Assembly: GCF_040105385.1 (NCBI RefSeq)
Contig: NZ_JBEDNQ010000005.1
Coordinates: 1-64,000 of the forward strand
DNA from: Pseudonocardia nematodicida
GTDB lineage: Bacteria; Actinomycetota; Actinomycetes; Mycobacteriales; Pseudonocardiaceae
Length of the DNA: 64,000 nt
Direction of reading: 5' to 3'
The position numbers and the translations under genes were made by a program. The notes below the pieces were generated by a model. That model was not told where the DNA came from and ran no database searches. It saw only the letters and a list, made by a program, of their open reading frames with translations. The first letter of the stretch is position 1, and each line of letters opens with the position of its first letter. Shown piece by piece: positions 26,674-34,721 of this stretch.

Positions 26674-27540
26674 ATGGTGGACGTCCGGGCCGAGGATGCC
26701 TGGCGCACGGCACTCGACAACGCCGACGGGGCCGCCGTCGACCGGGTGCTCGACGAGCTCGAACCGGTCGGCCGGCTCGGAGTGGCGCTGTCCGGCGGTG
26801 TCGACTCCTCGACCCTGCTCGGGCTCGCGGCCGCCGCGCTCGGGCCGGGTCGGGTGCTCGCGATCGTCGGAGTGTCGGCCAGCCTGGCCGCCGACGAGCG
26901 GGCGATGGCGCACCGGGTCGCGGGGGCCCTCGGGGTCGAGGTCGTCGAGGTCGTGACCGGCGAGCTGGAACGCCCCGACTACACCGCCAACGGCCCGGAC
27001 CGCTGCTACGCCTGCCGGGACACCCTGTTCACCGCGATCGGCACCGAGGTGCTCGAGCGGTTCGGGCTCGACGCCCTGGCCTACGGCGAGAACCTCGACG
27101 ACCGCGCCCGCCGGGACCGCCCCGGCGCCCGCGCCGCCACCGAGCACGGCGTGCTGCGCCCGCTCGCGACGGCCGGGCTGGACAAGTCCGCGGTGCGCCG
27201 GATCGCCCGGGCGATGGGCCTGCCGAACGCCGACAAGCCCGCCGCGCCGTGCCTGGCCTCCCGGATCCCGCACTTCGACCCGGTCACGGTGGAGAAGATG
27301 GAACAGATCGAGCGGGCCGAGCGCGCGCTGCGCGACCTCGGGTTCGACGACGTCCGGGTGCGCCACCACGGCGACGTCGCCCGGGTCGAACTGCCGGAGG
27401 ACATGATCGCCGACGCGTTCGGTACCCACCGCGCGGGCGTGCTCGACGCCGTGCGGGGCGCGGGGTTCCGGTTCGTCGCCGTCGACCTCGCGGGTCTGCA
27501 GTCCGGGGCGTTCACCCTGCCCCTGGTGTCGGTGCGATGA
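26674..27540 (+). CDS. larE: pincer-cofactor sulfur transferase
   Basis: A 288-residue PP-loop ATPase: SGGVDSS at 40-46, then RCYACRDTLF (C111, C114), LAYGENLDDR and DKPAAPCLASRIPH. C193 in the last motif corresponds to the sacrificial cysteine of LarE, whose sulfur is given to the pyridinium carboxylate. Its presence suggests a one-turnover sulfur donor rather than the iron-sulfur type. The ATG at 26674 is preceded by GAGGAGAGC. It overlaps larB downstream (ATGA). It acts in the cytoplasm and forms the two thiocarboxylates of the nickel-pincer nucleotide. Confidence 0.93.
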   Translation: MVDVRAEDAWRTALDNADGAAVDRVLDELEPVGRLGVALSGGVDSSTLLGLAAAALGPGRVLAIVGVSASLAADERAMAHRVAGALGVEVVEVVTGELERPDYTANGPDRCYACRDTLFTAIGTEVLERFGLDALAYGENLDDRARRDRPGARAATEHGVLRPLATAGLDKSAVRRIARAMGLPNADKPAAPCLASRIPHFDPVTVEKMEQIERAERALRDLGFDDVRVRHHGDVARVELPEDMIADAFGTHRAGVLDAVRGAGFRFVAVDLAGLQSGAFTLPLVSVR

Positions 27541-28205
27541 CCGCCGGGGAGGTGGGCGACTTCGCCCGGCTGGACCTGGGACGCGCACAGCGGCGCGGGC
27601 ACGGCGAGGCGGTGTTCTGCGAGGGCAAGACGGCCGAGCAGGTGCGCGCCATCGCCGCCGAGCTCGTCGCGCGCGGGGCCCGCACGCTGTTCACCCGGGC
27701 CTCCCCCGAGCACGCCGCCGCGGTGCACTCGGTCGCCGCCGACGCCGTGTACGAGCCCGAGGCGCGGTTGCTGGCCTGGCCACCTGCCCCGCCGTCACCC
27801 ACGGGCGGTGCCGTCGTGGTGCTCGCGGCCGGGACCTCGGACCTGCCGGTCGCGCGGGAGGCGTCGCTGACCGCCACCCACCTCGGGCGGCGCACCGAGC
27901 TGATCGCCGACGTCGGGGTCGCCGGGCTGCACCGGGTGCTCGGGCAGCTGGAGGTGCTCCGGGCCGCGCGGGCGATCGTCGTCGCGGCCGGGATGGACGG
28001 GGCGCTGCCGACCGTCGTCGCGGGGCTGGTGTCGGCGCCGGTCGTGGCGGTGCCGACGTCGGTCGGGTACGGGGCGTCGTTCGGTGGGGTGGCGGCGCTG
28101 CTGACGATGCTGAACGCGTGCGCCCCCGGGGTCGCCGTGGTGAACATCGACAACGGCTACGGCGCCGGGCACCTGGCCGCGCAGATCGCCGCGCCGCACG
28201 GGTGA
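27537..28205 (+). CDS. larB: pyridinium-3,5-biscarboxylate mononucleotide synthase
   Basis: A 222-residue LarB. The N-terminal family block LDLGRAQRRGHGEAVF with CEGKTAEQVRAIAAEL is present, then a PurE-like carboxylase domain with VAAGMDGALPTVVAGLVSAP, VGYGASFGGVAALLTMLNAC and VNIDNGYGAG. It carboxylates and hydrolyses nicotinate adenine dinucleotide to make the pincer precursor. Its start overlaps the larE stop, so the two are co-translated. It converges with larC. Confidence 0.92.
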   Translation: MTAGEVGDFARLDLGRAQRRGHGEAVFCEGKTAEQVRAIAAELVARGARTLFTRASPEHAAAVHSVAADAVYEPEARLLAWPPAPPSPTGGAVVVLAAGTSDLPVAREASLTATHLGRRTELIADVGVAGLHRVLGQLEVLRAARAIVVAAGMDGALPTVVAGLVSAPVVAVPTSVGYGASFGGVAALLTMLNACAPGVAVVNIDNGYGAGHLAAQIAAPHG

Positions 28206-28256
28206 CCGGTCACCGCGGCGGCGCACCGGGTCGCGCGGTCCCTCGCCGCACGGTGC

Positions 28257-29465
28257 TCAGCGCTCGGACCGCACCGGGACCGGTTCGCCCGGGCGGAGGC
28301 CGGCGGACTCGGCGGCCGCGACCGCGGCCTCCAGCACCCGGCGCGCCGGGAGGCCGCGCTCGGCGGCCAGCGCCGCGACGTCGTCGAACTCCGGGGCGAC
28401 GTGCACGATCCGCTCCCCCTCGGTGCCGAGCTTGATCCGGATCTGCGCGCCATCGATCGGGACCGGGACCCACGTCCGCCCCAGCGCGTGCCGGTGTACC
28501 GGCGTCTCGCGGACCCCCAGCGTGGACGTCGCCCGCAGGACGAAGGCGCGCAGCGGACCGGCCAGCTCCGGCGCGGCCAGGACGTGCAACGTGTGCGCCG
28601 GACGGCCCTTCTTCATCAGGATCGGGGTGAGCCAGGCGTCCGCCGCGCCCCGGTCGAGCAGCGCCGCCAGCACACCCGGCCACAACCGCGGATCCATGTC
28701 GTCCACATTGGTCTCGAGAACGGTCATATCCGTCCCCGCCGGGGCGTCCACCGGCTCGCCCACGACCACCCGGACCACGTTCGGCCGCCCCGAGGTGTCC
28801 CGGGAGCCGGCGCCGTAGCCGGTCGCCGCGACGGTCATCGGCGGCATCGTCGTGCAGCTAGCGGCGAGCCCGCGCAGCAGCGCCATCCCGGTGGGGGTGG
28901 CGAGCTCGCCGTCCCCGGAGCCGGAGACCTGCCAGCCCCGGCTCAGCTCCAGCACCGCGGGCACCGGCACCGGGATCTCGCCGTGCGCGCTGCGGACCCG
29001 GCCCGAGCCGAGCGCGACGGGTCCGGCGGTGATCGTGCTCAGGCCGAGGTCGGCGACCGCGGCGCAGGTGCCGACGACGTCGGCGATCGAGTCCCACGCC
29101 CCCACCTCGTGGAAGTGCACCTCGCCGGCCGGGACGCCGTGCACCCGCGCCTCCGCGTCGGCGAGCAGCCCGAACACCCGCAGCGCGGAGTCCCGGACGA
29201 CGGGGGCCAGATCAGCGTCCACGATGGACTCGCGGATACCCGACCAGGACCGGTGCGAGTGGTCCTCGGCGGTGCTGCGCACGGTCGCCCGGGTGGCCCG
29301 CAGGCCGGCGCGCTGCACCGTGCCGACGTCGATCGCGACCTCATCGGGCAGCAGCGCCACAACCTGCCGGCGTACCGCGGCGGGGTCGGCTCCGGCGTCG
29401 AGCAGGGCGCCGAGCAGCATGTCGCCGGCCACTCCGGCGCTCGCGTCGATCCACGCCCCGCGCAC
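28257..29465 (-). CDS. larC: pincer-cofactor nickel insertion protein
   Basis: A 402-residue LarC as one uninterrupted frame. The N-terminal WIDASAGVAGDMLLGALLDAG and VHFHEVGAWDSIADVVG (His-rich, metal handling) are joined to the C-terminal ETNVDDMDPRLWPGVLAAL and TPILMKKGRPAHTL. In Lactobacillus plantarum the two halves are joined by programmed frameshifting; here no frameshift is needed. It is a CTP-dependent nickel insertase completing the cofactor. The GTG start is three bases after the UxuB-like stop, so it belongs to the uxuB-larC operon, on the opposite strand to larE-larB. Confidence 0.92.
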   Translation of the reverse strand: MRGAWIDASAGVAGDMLLGALLDAGADPAAVRRQVVALLPDEVAIDVGTVQRAGLRATRATVRSTAEDHSHRSWSGIRESIVDADLAPVVRDSALRVFGLLADAEARVHGVPAGEVHFHEVGAWDSIADVVGTCAAVADLGLSTITAGPVALGSGRVRSAHGEIPVPVPAVLELSRGWQVSGSGDGELATPTGMALLRGLAASCTTMPPMTVAATGYGAGSRDTSGRPNVVRVVVGEPVDAPAGTDMTVLETNVDDMDPRLWPGVLAALLDRGAADAWLTPILMKKGRPAHTLHVLAAPELAGPLRAFVLRATSTLGVRETPVHRHALGRTWVPVPIDGAQIRIKLGTEGERIVHVAPEFDDVAALAAERGLPARRVLEAAVAAAESAGLRPGEPVPVRSER

Positions 29466-29468
29466 CGC

Positions 29469-30857
29469 TCACCCCGTCCGTTCCGTCAGCTCCCCGGCCT
29501 CCCGCGCGACGGCGGTGACGACCGCCCCGTCGTCCGCCAGCTCGGGGTCGAGGACCCGCAGCACCCGCGCCGCGGCGTCGGTCATCGAACCACGCGCGGC
29601 GTCGGTGAGGGTGCCGGCCATCGGGTCGCTCGGAGTGCCGCCGCGCAGCGACAGCGTCCAGGCGGCGAGGATCCGCACCGCGGCCGCCGGGAGCCGGCCG
29701 GCCGCACGCTCGGCGCGCAGCACCGGCAGCACCCGGACCGGCAGCTTCTGCGAGCCGTCGGCGGCGATCTGGGCCAGCCGGTGCCGGATGGCGGGGTTGG
29801 CGAACCGGTTCACCAGCTCGTCGCGGTAGCGGGCGAGGTCGGCGCCGGGCAGCGGCACGTGCCGGCCGGCGAGGTCCCACCAGGCGTCGACCCAGGAGCG
29901 CACGACGGGGTCGGCGATCGCCTCGGCGACGACCTCGTGCCCGCGCAGCGGGCCGGCGTAGGCCAGCAGCGAGTGCGCGCCGTTGAGCATCAGCAGCTTG
30001 CGCCGCTCGTGCGCGGTCACGTCGGTGACCAGCTGCGCGCCGGCGTCCTCCCAGCGCGGCCGGCCGGCCCGGAAGTCGTCCTCGATCACCCACTCGCTGA
30101 ACGGCTCGGTCACCACCGGGGACGCGTCGGCGGCACCGGTGATCGCCTGCACCTCGGCCAGGTCGGAGTCGTCGGTCCGCGGGGTGATCCGGTCGACCAT
30201 CCCGGACGGGAACGAGACGGTGTCGGCGATCCAGGCGGCCAGGCCGGGGGCGACGGCCGCGGCGGCGTCCTGCACGACGCGCGCGGTCGCCGGGCCGTTG
30301 CCGTCGATGTTGTCGCAGGACAGCACGGTGCACGGACCGCCGCCGACGGCACGGCGGGCGGCCAGGCCGGCGACGAGCCGGGCGGGGACGGTCGTCACCG
30401 GAGCGCGCAACGCGCCCCGCAGGGCCTCCAGGTCGCGCGCGACGTCCGGGTCGTCGGTGTCGAGCCCGCCGCCGGTGCCGCGCCGGTAGCCGGCCTCGGT
30501 GACGGTCAGCGTCAGCACCCGGGTCTCCGGCCGGACCATCAGGTCGAGGAAGCTCACGTGGTCCGAGCCGGGCAGGCAGGCCGAGACGCTGGCGACGACC
30601 TCCGGGGCGGGACCGTCCGGGTGCCGGGTGAGCAGCGTGTAGAGACCCTGCTGGGCCTGCAGCGACGCGGCCAGCCCGGCGCTGCGCCCGCTGAAGGCGG
30701 CGATGCCCCACTCGTCGCGGTCCGGGGCGTGCTCGGTGTACCAGGCCTGGTGCGCGCGGAAGAAGTTCCCGAGTCCGATATGGACGATGCCGGTCGGGGC
30801 CGCGGCTCGCGCGCCGCCCGGTCCGCGAACCAGCCGCCTCGTCGTCTGCACGGTCAC
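29469..30857 (-). CDS. mannitol dehydrogenase-family oxidoreductase, UxuB-like (fructuronate reductase)
   Basis: A 462-residue long-chain polyol/uronate dehydrogenase. The nucleotide-binding start IVHIGLGNFFRAHQAWYTE and the catalytic block RRKLLMLNGAHSLLAY (Lys, Asn, His) are those of mannonate oxidoreductase/mannitol dehydrogenase. VLSCDNIDGNG and DRITPRTDD are further family motifs. Given uxaC, the expected reaction is D-fructuronate to D-mannonate with NADH. Mannitol or arabinitol dehydrogenase is an alternative. The GTG at 30857 has GAGGGGGAG upstream. A LacI-type palindrome lies 100 bases before it, and larC follows in the same operon. Confidence 0.88.
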   Translation of the reverse strand: MTVQTTRRLVRGPGGARAAAPTGIVHIGLGNFFRAHQAWYTEHAPDRDEWGIAAFSGRSAGLAASLQAQQGLYTLLTRHPDGPAPEVVASVSACLPGSDHVSFLDLMVRPETRVLTLTVTEAGYRRGTGGGLDTDDPDVARDLEALRGALRAPVTTVPARLVAGLAARRAVGGGPCTVLSCDNIDGNGPATARVVQDAAAAVAPGLAAWIADTVSFPSGMVDRITPRTDDSDLAEVQAITGAADASPVVTEPFSEWVIEDDFRAGRPRWEDAGAQLVTDVTAHERRKLLMLNGAHSLLAYAGPLRGHEVVAEAIADPVVRSWVDAWWDLAGRHVPLPGADLARYRDELVNRFANPAIRHRLAQIAADGSQKLPVRVLPVLRAERAAGRLPAAAVRILAAWTLSLRGGTPSDPMAGTLTDAARGSMTDAAARVLRVLDPELADDGAVVTAVAREAGELTERTG

Positions 30858-30957
30858 GCCGACTCCCCCTCGTGGACGATCTCGACGGCGCACCCACGCA
30901 CCGTCCCGGACCGGATGTGCCGTTCCGGGGACCACCGTCATCCACAGCCACCGGGTC

Positions 30958-30971
30958 GGCAACGGGTTGCC
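30958..30971. promoter_or_regulatory. LacI-type operator upstream of the uxuB-like gene
   Basis: GGCAACGGGTTGCC, one base away from the perfect palindrome at 26538. It lies between the UxuB-like start (30857) and the end of the second LacI gene (31150), in a 292-base gap with no gene. The rest of that gap is GC-rich with no clear signal. Confidence 0.72.
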
Positions 30972-31149
30972 GCGTCTTGCACCGGTCGTCGCGCCCGTCG
31001 CCGCCCGTCCGGGGCACGTCCACCGGGAGCAGCGTGCCGCCCCGGACACCGGCGTCGGAATACCGCACGACCGGGGACCCCGCTCCGGCGACCCGGCCGG
31101 CCCGCCGGCGGTCCCCGACGATCGTCGGCGTCGGCGGCGTCCGACCCGT

Positions 31150-32148
31150 TCACCGAGCCATACGGGCTCGCCGAGGGCCGGTCGACTCCCGGACCACCAG
31201 CTCGGCCGGCATCGGCACCGACGGCCCCGGCAGTGTCCCGGCCAGCAGCGACACGACGCTCTCCAGCGCCCGGCCGCCCATCTCCCGCAGCGGGCTGGCG
31301 ATGGTGGTCAGGCCCGGCACGACCAGCCGGGCCAGCACGGTGTCGTCGAACCCGACGACACTGACGTCGCCGGGCACCGACAGCGACCCCGCCGCGAACC
31401 CGCGCATCGCGCCGACCGCGACCTGGTCGTTGAAGGTCACGACGGCCGTCGGCGGGCGCCCGGCCCGGCTCTCCACGGCGCGGGTGCCGCCCTCGACGGT
31501 GGGCACCGTCGGCCCGGTCCGGCGCAGGTGGACCCCGGCCGCGCGGGACGCCTCGAGCAGCGCCCGCCACCGCGCCCCGTCCGCCCAGGAGGCGGTCGGC
31601 CCGGCCAGGTACTCCGCCGCGTCGTGCCCGAGATCGCGCAGGTGGGTGACCGCCCGGGAGGCCGCGTCGGTGTAGTCGACCGACACGCTGACGACGTCGC
31701 GCACCACCCGGTTCAGCACGACCGTCGGCCGCTGTTTCGCGATCACCCGGATCGCCGAGTCCGGCATCCGGGAACTGGCGAGCACGACCGCGTCCACCGT
31801 GGATAGTGCGCGCTCGACCGAGGCCCGCTCCCGCTGCCCCGACTCCTGGGAGTCCGCGACCGCGATCGCCAGCCCCGCGCCGAACGCCACGTCCTCGGCA
31901 CCGTGGATCAGCTCGAAGGCGAACGGGTTGGTGATGTCGGACGTGACGAGCAGGACGATCCCGGTCGTCGCCGACCCACCCGGGGCGCCGACGGCGAAGC
32001 TGCGGTAGCCGAGCTCCTCCGCGGCGCGGCGCACCCGCTCGGCCGTGGCCGTGCTGACCTGGCCGGGGCGGGCCAGGGCCCGCGACACCGTGGACGGAGC
32101 GACGCCGGCGGCGGCGGCGACGTCGTAGATCGTGGGCTTGGTGGTCAT
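31150..32148 (-). CDS. LacI-family transcriptional regulator (second of two)
   Basis: A 332-residue LacI/GalR protein closely related to the one at 25407. It has the same start TIYDVA.AAGV, helix-turn-helix APSTVSRALARPGQVS, and matching effector-domain blocks VTSDITNPFAFELIHGAED and VVGFDDTVLARLVVPGLTTI. It is upstream of and in line with the UxuB-like/larC operon, and a duplicated regulator of the sugar-acid regulon is the natural reading. The two proteins may sense different acids, for example glucuronate/fructuronate and gluconate/mannonate. Confidence 0.92.
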   Translation of the reverse strand: MTTKPTIYDVAAAAGVAPSTVSRALARPGQVSTATAERVRRAAEELGYRSFAVGAPGGSATTGIVLLVTSDITNPFAFELIHGAEDVAFGAGLAIAVADSQESGQRERASVERALSTVDAVVLASSRMPDSAIRVIAKQRPTVVLNRVVRDVVSVSVDYTDAASRAVTHLRDLGHDAAEYLAGPTASWADGARWRALLEASRAAGVHLRRTGPTVPTVEGGTRAVESRAGRPPTAVVTFNDQVAVGAMRGFAAGSLSVPGDVSVVGFDDTVLARLVVPGLTTIASPLREMGGRALESVVSLLAGTLPGPSVPMPAELVVRESTGPRRARMAR

Positions 32149-32208
32149 GATTCACCCCTCGTCGCGCCGTGGGAGAGATCAGCGAACGTGGACCCGGGCC
32201 CGGACCTC

Positions 32209-32277
32209 TATGCCGAAGTATGAAGCCCTTCTACTCTCGTCCGACGGCCCAGAACAAACTCTTCATACCATGGCATA
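32209..32277. repeat. long-range inverted repeat in front of the AlbA/ATPase gene
   Basis: TATGCC-N4-TATGAAG at 32209-32225 is mirrored by CTTCATA-N4-GGCATA at 32261-32277, with 35 bases between. Thirteen of seventeen positions in each arm pair exactly, and the four-base inner spacers do not. The right copy abuts the start of the gene at 32286. The stretch is AT-richer than its surroundings. It looks like a pair of operator half-sites or a leader stem. Confidence 0.7.
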
Positions 32278-32285
32278 CTGGTGCC

Positions 32286-33896
32286 GTGATCCGCCTCCGC
32301 GACGAGTACACGGCCGGCGACTTCGCCGCCCTGATCGAGCGAGAGTCCGACGAGGTCGAGTTGAAGACCGGCACCAGCGCACCGCGACTCCAGGAGCCCA
32401 TGGTCGCCTTCAGCAACACCGACGGCGGAGTCATCCTCATCGGGGTCTCGGACGACCGGACGGTCCAGGGGCGGCGGCTCGACCAGGGCACGGATGACAA
32501 GATCCACGAAGCCGCGATGTCCGTCCACCATCCCGGGCGATACTCCGTCAGGGAGATCAGGGTCGATGGCAAACCAGTCGTCGCCGTCCTCGTTCGCCGA
32601 CGCGAAGAGGGGTTCGCACAGACGAGCGACGGAAGACTTCTCGTACGCCGAGGAGGGCGCAACGTCCCACTGATAGGTGACGCGGCATTTACCTTCATGG
32701 GGAGTCGCGCCCTGAAGAGATTCGAACGTGCAGACTCGGAAATACCCATCACGACTGCACGGCCGGACAGCCTGGAAGAACTCTGCAGGGTGTACACCTG
32801 GACATCGGAATCCGACCACCTGGCCGACAGGCTCCGGGAACGAGGGCTCGCAGTCGGCGAGAACCTGACCATTGCCGGAGCACTGATCACTACCAACCCT
32901 GCGGATACCCTGCACCTGAGCAAGGCCGTCGTCGAAGTTCGCCGTTACTCGGACGACGGCCCCGACTACGATCGTCGCGAGACCTTCGGCGGCCCCCTCC
33001 CGGACCAGGTCCGGGACGCGACCGAATTCGTCGTCAGCGAACTGGGCAGCGATCTGATCGTCGCAGGGGTTCACCGGTACGAGATCCCGAAGCTCCCGCT
33101 CGTGGTGCTGCGCGAGTCGATCGCCAACGCTGTCGCACACCGCAGCTATGAAGTCGACCGGATGGTCACGCTCGTCGAGCTGCGTGGCGATCGAGTCCAG
33201 GTGACATCCCCCGGCCGACTACCCGAACCCGTGACGATCGCCACAATTCGCGAGGCCCAGGCAGCCCGGAACCCGTGCATCATCGACGCCTTGCGGCGGT
33301 TTCGTCTGGCCGAGGACGCCGGCCGCGGGGTCGACGTGATCGAGGACGAGATGGAGCAAGCCCTGCTCGATCCTCCTGTCTTCACCGAAGAGGGCAACAC
33401 CGTGTCTGTGGTCCTGCCGCTCAACGGACCGATCACCTCACGTGAGCGGGGCTGGCTGGCCGACCTCACTGCGGAGGGCTCGATCGAGAACCAGGACAGA
33501 ATCCTTCTCGTCCATGCTGCGCGTGGGTACGAGCTCAATAACACCGTCGCCCGCAGTCTCCTCAAGACCGACGACAGCGGCTTCGCGCGGCGAGCACTGC
33601 ACCGACTTCGCGATGCCGATCTACTGGAACAACACGGAGCGCGCGGGGGCGCGACGTACACCCTCAAAGGCGATATCGCACCTCCGGCGTCGTACCGGCT
33701 GAACCTCCGGCAACTGGGCAACCTGGTCGTCGACACCGCCCGGACGGAAGACCTTTCGAACGAGCGGGTCAGAGAGCTCACCGGCCTGGGGCGCCAGCAG
33801 GCCCTACAGCTTCTGCAGGGGCTCGTGCGTGAGGGTCGACTCACTCAGATCGGCCAACGTCGAGGCACCCGCTACTACGCCGATGGTGCGGACTGA
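32286..33896 (+). CDS. AlbA_2/Schlafen-type ATP-binding regulator
   Basis: About 536 residues. The N-terminal AlbA_2 domain is ESDEVELKTGTSAPRLQEPM plus FSNTDGGVILIGVSDD. A GHKL ATPase-like domain follows, VVLRESIANAVAHRSYEVDR and LAEDAGRGVDVIEDEM, and the C-terminus is a winged-helix region (about 430-535). Such proteins are DNA-binding regulators or defence-associated; no specific function is established. The GTG at 32286 is chosen because similarity begins at VIRLRDEYTAGDF, but starts at 32220 or 32169 are open. Its base and codon use is visibly less GC-rich than its neighbours, suggesting transfer. It lies next to the truncated tRNA at 33971. Confidence 0.8.
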   Translation: MIRLRDEYTAGDFAALIERESDEVELKTGTSAPRLQEPMVAFSNTDGGVILIGVSDDRTVQGRRLDQGTDDKIHEAAMSVHHPGRYSVREIRVDGKPVVAVLVRRREEGFAQTSDGRLLVRRGGRNVPLIGDAAFTFMGSRALKRFERADSEIPITTARPDSLEELCRVYTWTSESDHLADRLRERGLAVGENLTIAGALITTNPADTLHLSKAVVEVRRYSDDGPDYDRRETFGGPLPDQVRDATEFVVSELGSDLIVAGVHRYEIPKLPLVVLRESIANAVAHRSYEVDRMVTLVELRGDRVQVTSPGRLPEPVTIATIREAQAARNPCIIDALRRFRLAEDAGRGVDVIEDEMEQALLDPPVFTEEGNTVSVVLPLNGPITSRERGWLADLTAEGSIENQDRILLVHAARGYELNNTVARSLLKTDDSGFARRALHRLRDADLLEQHGARGGATYTLKGDIAPPASYRLNLRQLGNLVVDTARTEDLSNERVRELTGLGRQQALQLLQGLVREGRLTQIGQRRGTRYYADGAD

Positions 33897-33970
33897 GAGT
33901 CGGATACGGTCGCGCCGATCGCCCGCTACGCCGCGATGGAGACCGAGGTCCCGGCTCTGTGAAGAATGGG

Positions 33971-34011
33971 TGGAGCCGAGGGGATTCGAACCCTGCCCCC
34001 TTGACCGCCAG
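33971..34011 (-). repeat. decayed 3' half of tRNA-Ala(GGC), candidate att site
   Basis: This aligns with the 3' end of the intact tRNA-Ala at 56050-56091 from the discriminator base back to the anticodon loop. There are three substitutions and one deleted base over 41 positions. The 5' half is absent. Both copies are in the same orientation. It is the geometry of a displaced tRNA 3' end left by site-specific integration. The surrounding gene-free stretch (33897-34213) shows nothing else recognisable. Confidence 0.75.
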
Positions 34012-34213
34012 GATCGTTCGAACCGCGACACGACCCGGACCTGCGTGTCTGCGCAGGTCGACTGGTGCAGAACGCAGTGCAACGCAGCCCGATTCGGCCC
34101 ACCACCGTCGACGTGCTCCAGGATCGCTCCGCACGATCAGATAAAGACTCTGCTCGTCCGGCCGGTGCAGCACAACAAGACCTCCCGCGGAGTCGGATCC
34201 GTCGGCTCGGCGA

Positions 34214-34720
34214 TCAGGGGGTCATTGCGACACGTCGCCTGCGGTGGGCTCGGACCGCGACAGGGACCCCGGTGACCAGGCCCAGTCCTACCGCCGCCGC
34301 ACCCGAGCCGACCCCGGAGAACCACGACCACCCGAGAACGGCGTCGAGGGACAGTGCACCGGGGCCGGTGAAGCCGAGCGTCGCGGCCGTCGCGCCGTAG
34401 AGGACGGGGACCTCTGAACCCCCTTGGGTCGCCCACAGCCCCATGGGCGCCAACGCCAGTGCAGCGACGAGCATCGTCCCCACGACGATCGCGACGGCGA
34501 GCGGCGTGCCGAGTCCGAGCACGAGCAGCACGGCACCGACCAGCTCGGCGGTGCCGGCCAACGCAGCCATCGGCACGCCGGGCCGGTGCCCCCACGAGTC
34601 GAACACCGCGCCGGTTCGGGCCAGACCGCCACCGCCGAACGCCCCGGCCAGTTTCTGCAGGGCGTGCCCCGCCAGCAGTGCACCGATCACGAGGCGCAGC
34701 AGGAGCAGGCCGACGTCCAT
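34214..34720 (-). CDS. DoxX-family membrane protein
   Basis: A 168-residue protein with four hydrophobic helices. LLLLRLVIGALLAGHALQKL and ALAGTAELVGAVLLVLGLG are typical DoxX family blocks. Members are small membrane oxidoreductase-associated proteins of uncertain role. It begins one base beyond the stop of the aromatic-acid permease gene, so it is the last gene of that transcript. It is also the first gene inside the tRNA-bounded block. Confidence 0.82.
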   Translation of the reverse strand: MDVGLLLLRLVIGALLAGHALQKLAGAFGGGGLARTGAVFDSWGHRPGVPMAALAGTAELVGAVLLVLGLGTPLAVAIVVGTMLVAALALAPMGLWATQGGSEVPVLYGATAATLGFTGPGALSLDAVLGWSWFSGVGSGAAAVGLGLVTGVPVAVRAHRRRRVAMTP

Positions 34721-34721
34721 G

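Noticed and set aside
28401..31364. Forward open frame of almost 1000 codons
   Set aside because: Antisense shadow of larC and the UxuB-like gene, with Arg/Gly/Pro composition typical of high-GC shadow frames.
33961..34020. A second functional tRNA gene
   Set aside because: Only the 3' half aligns; there is no 5' acceptor strand, D arm or complete anticodon stem, and the T arm has lost a base.
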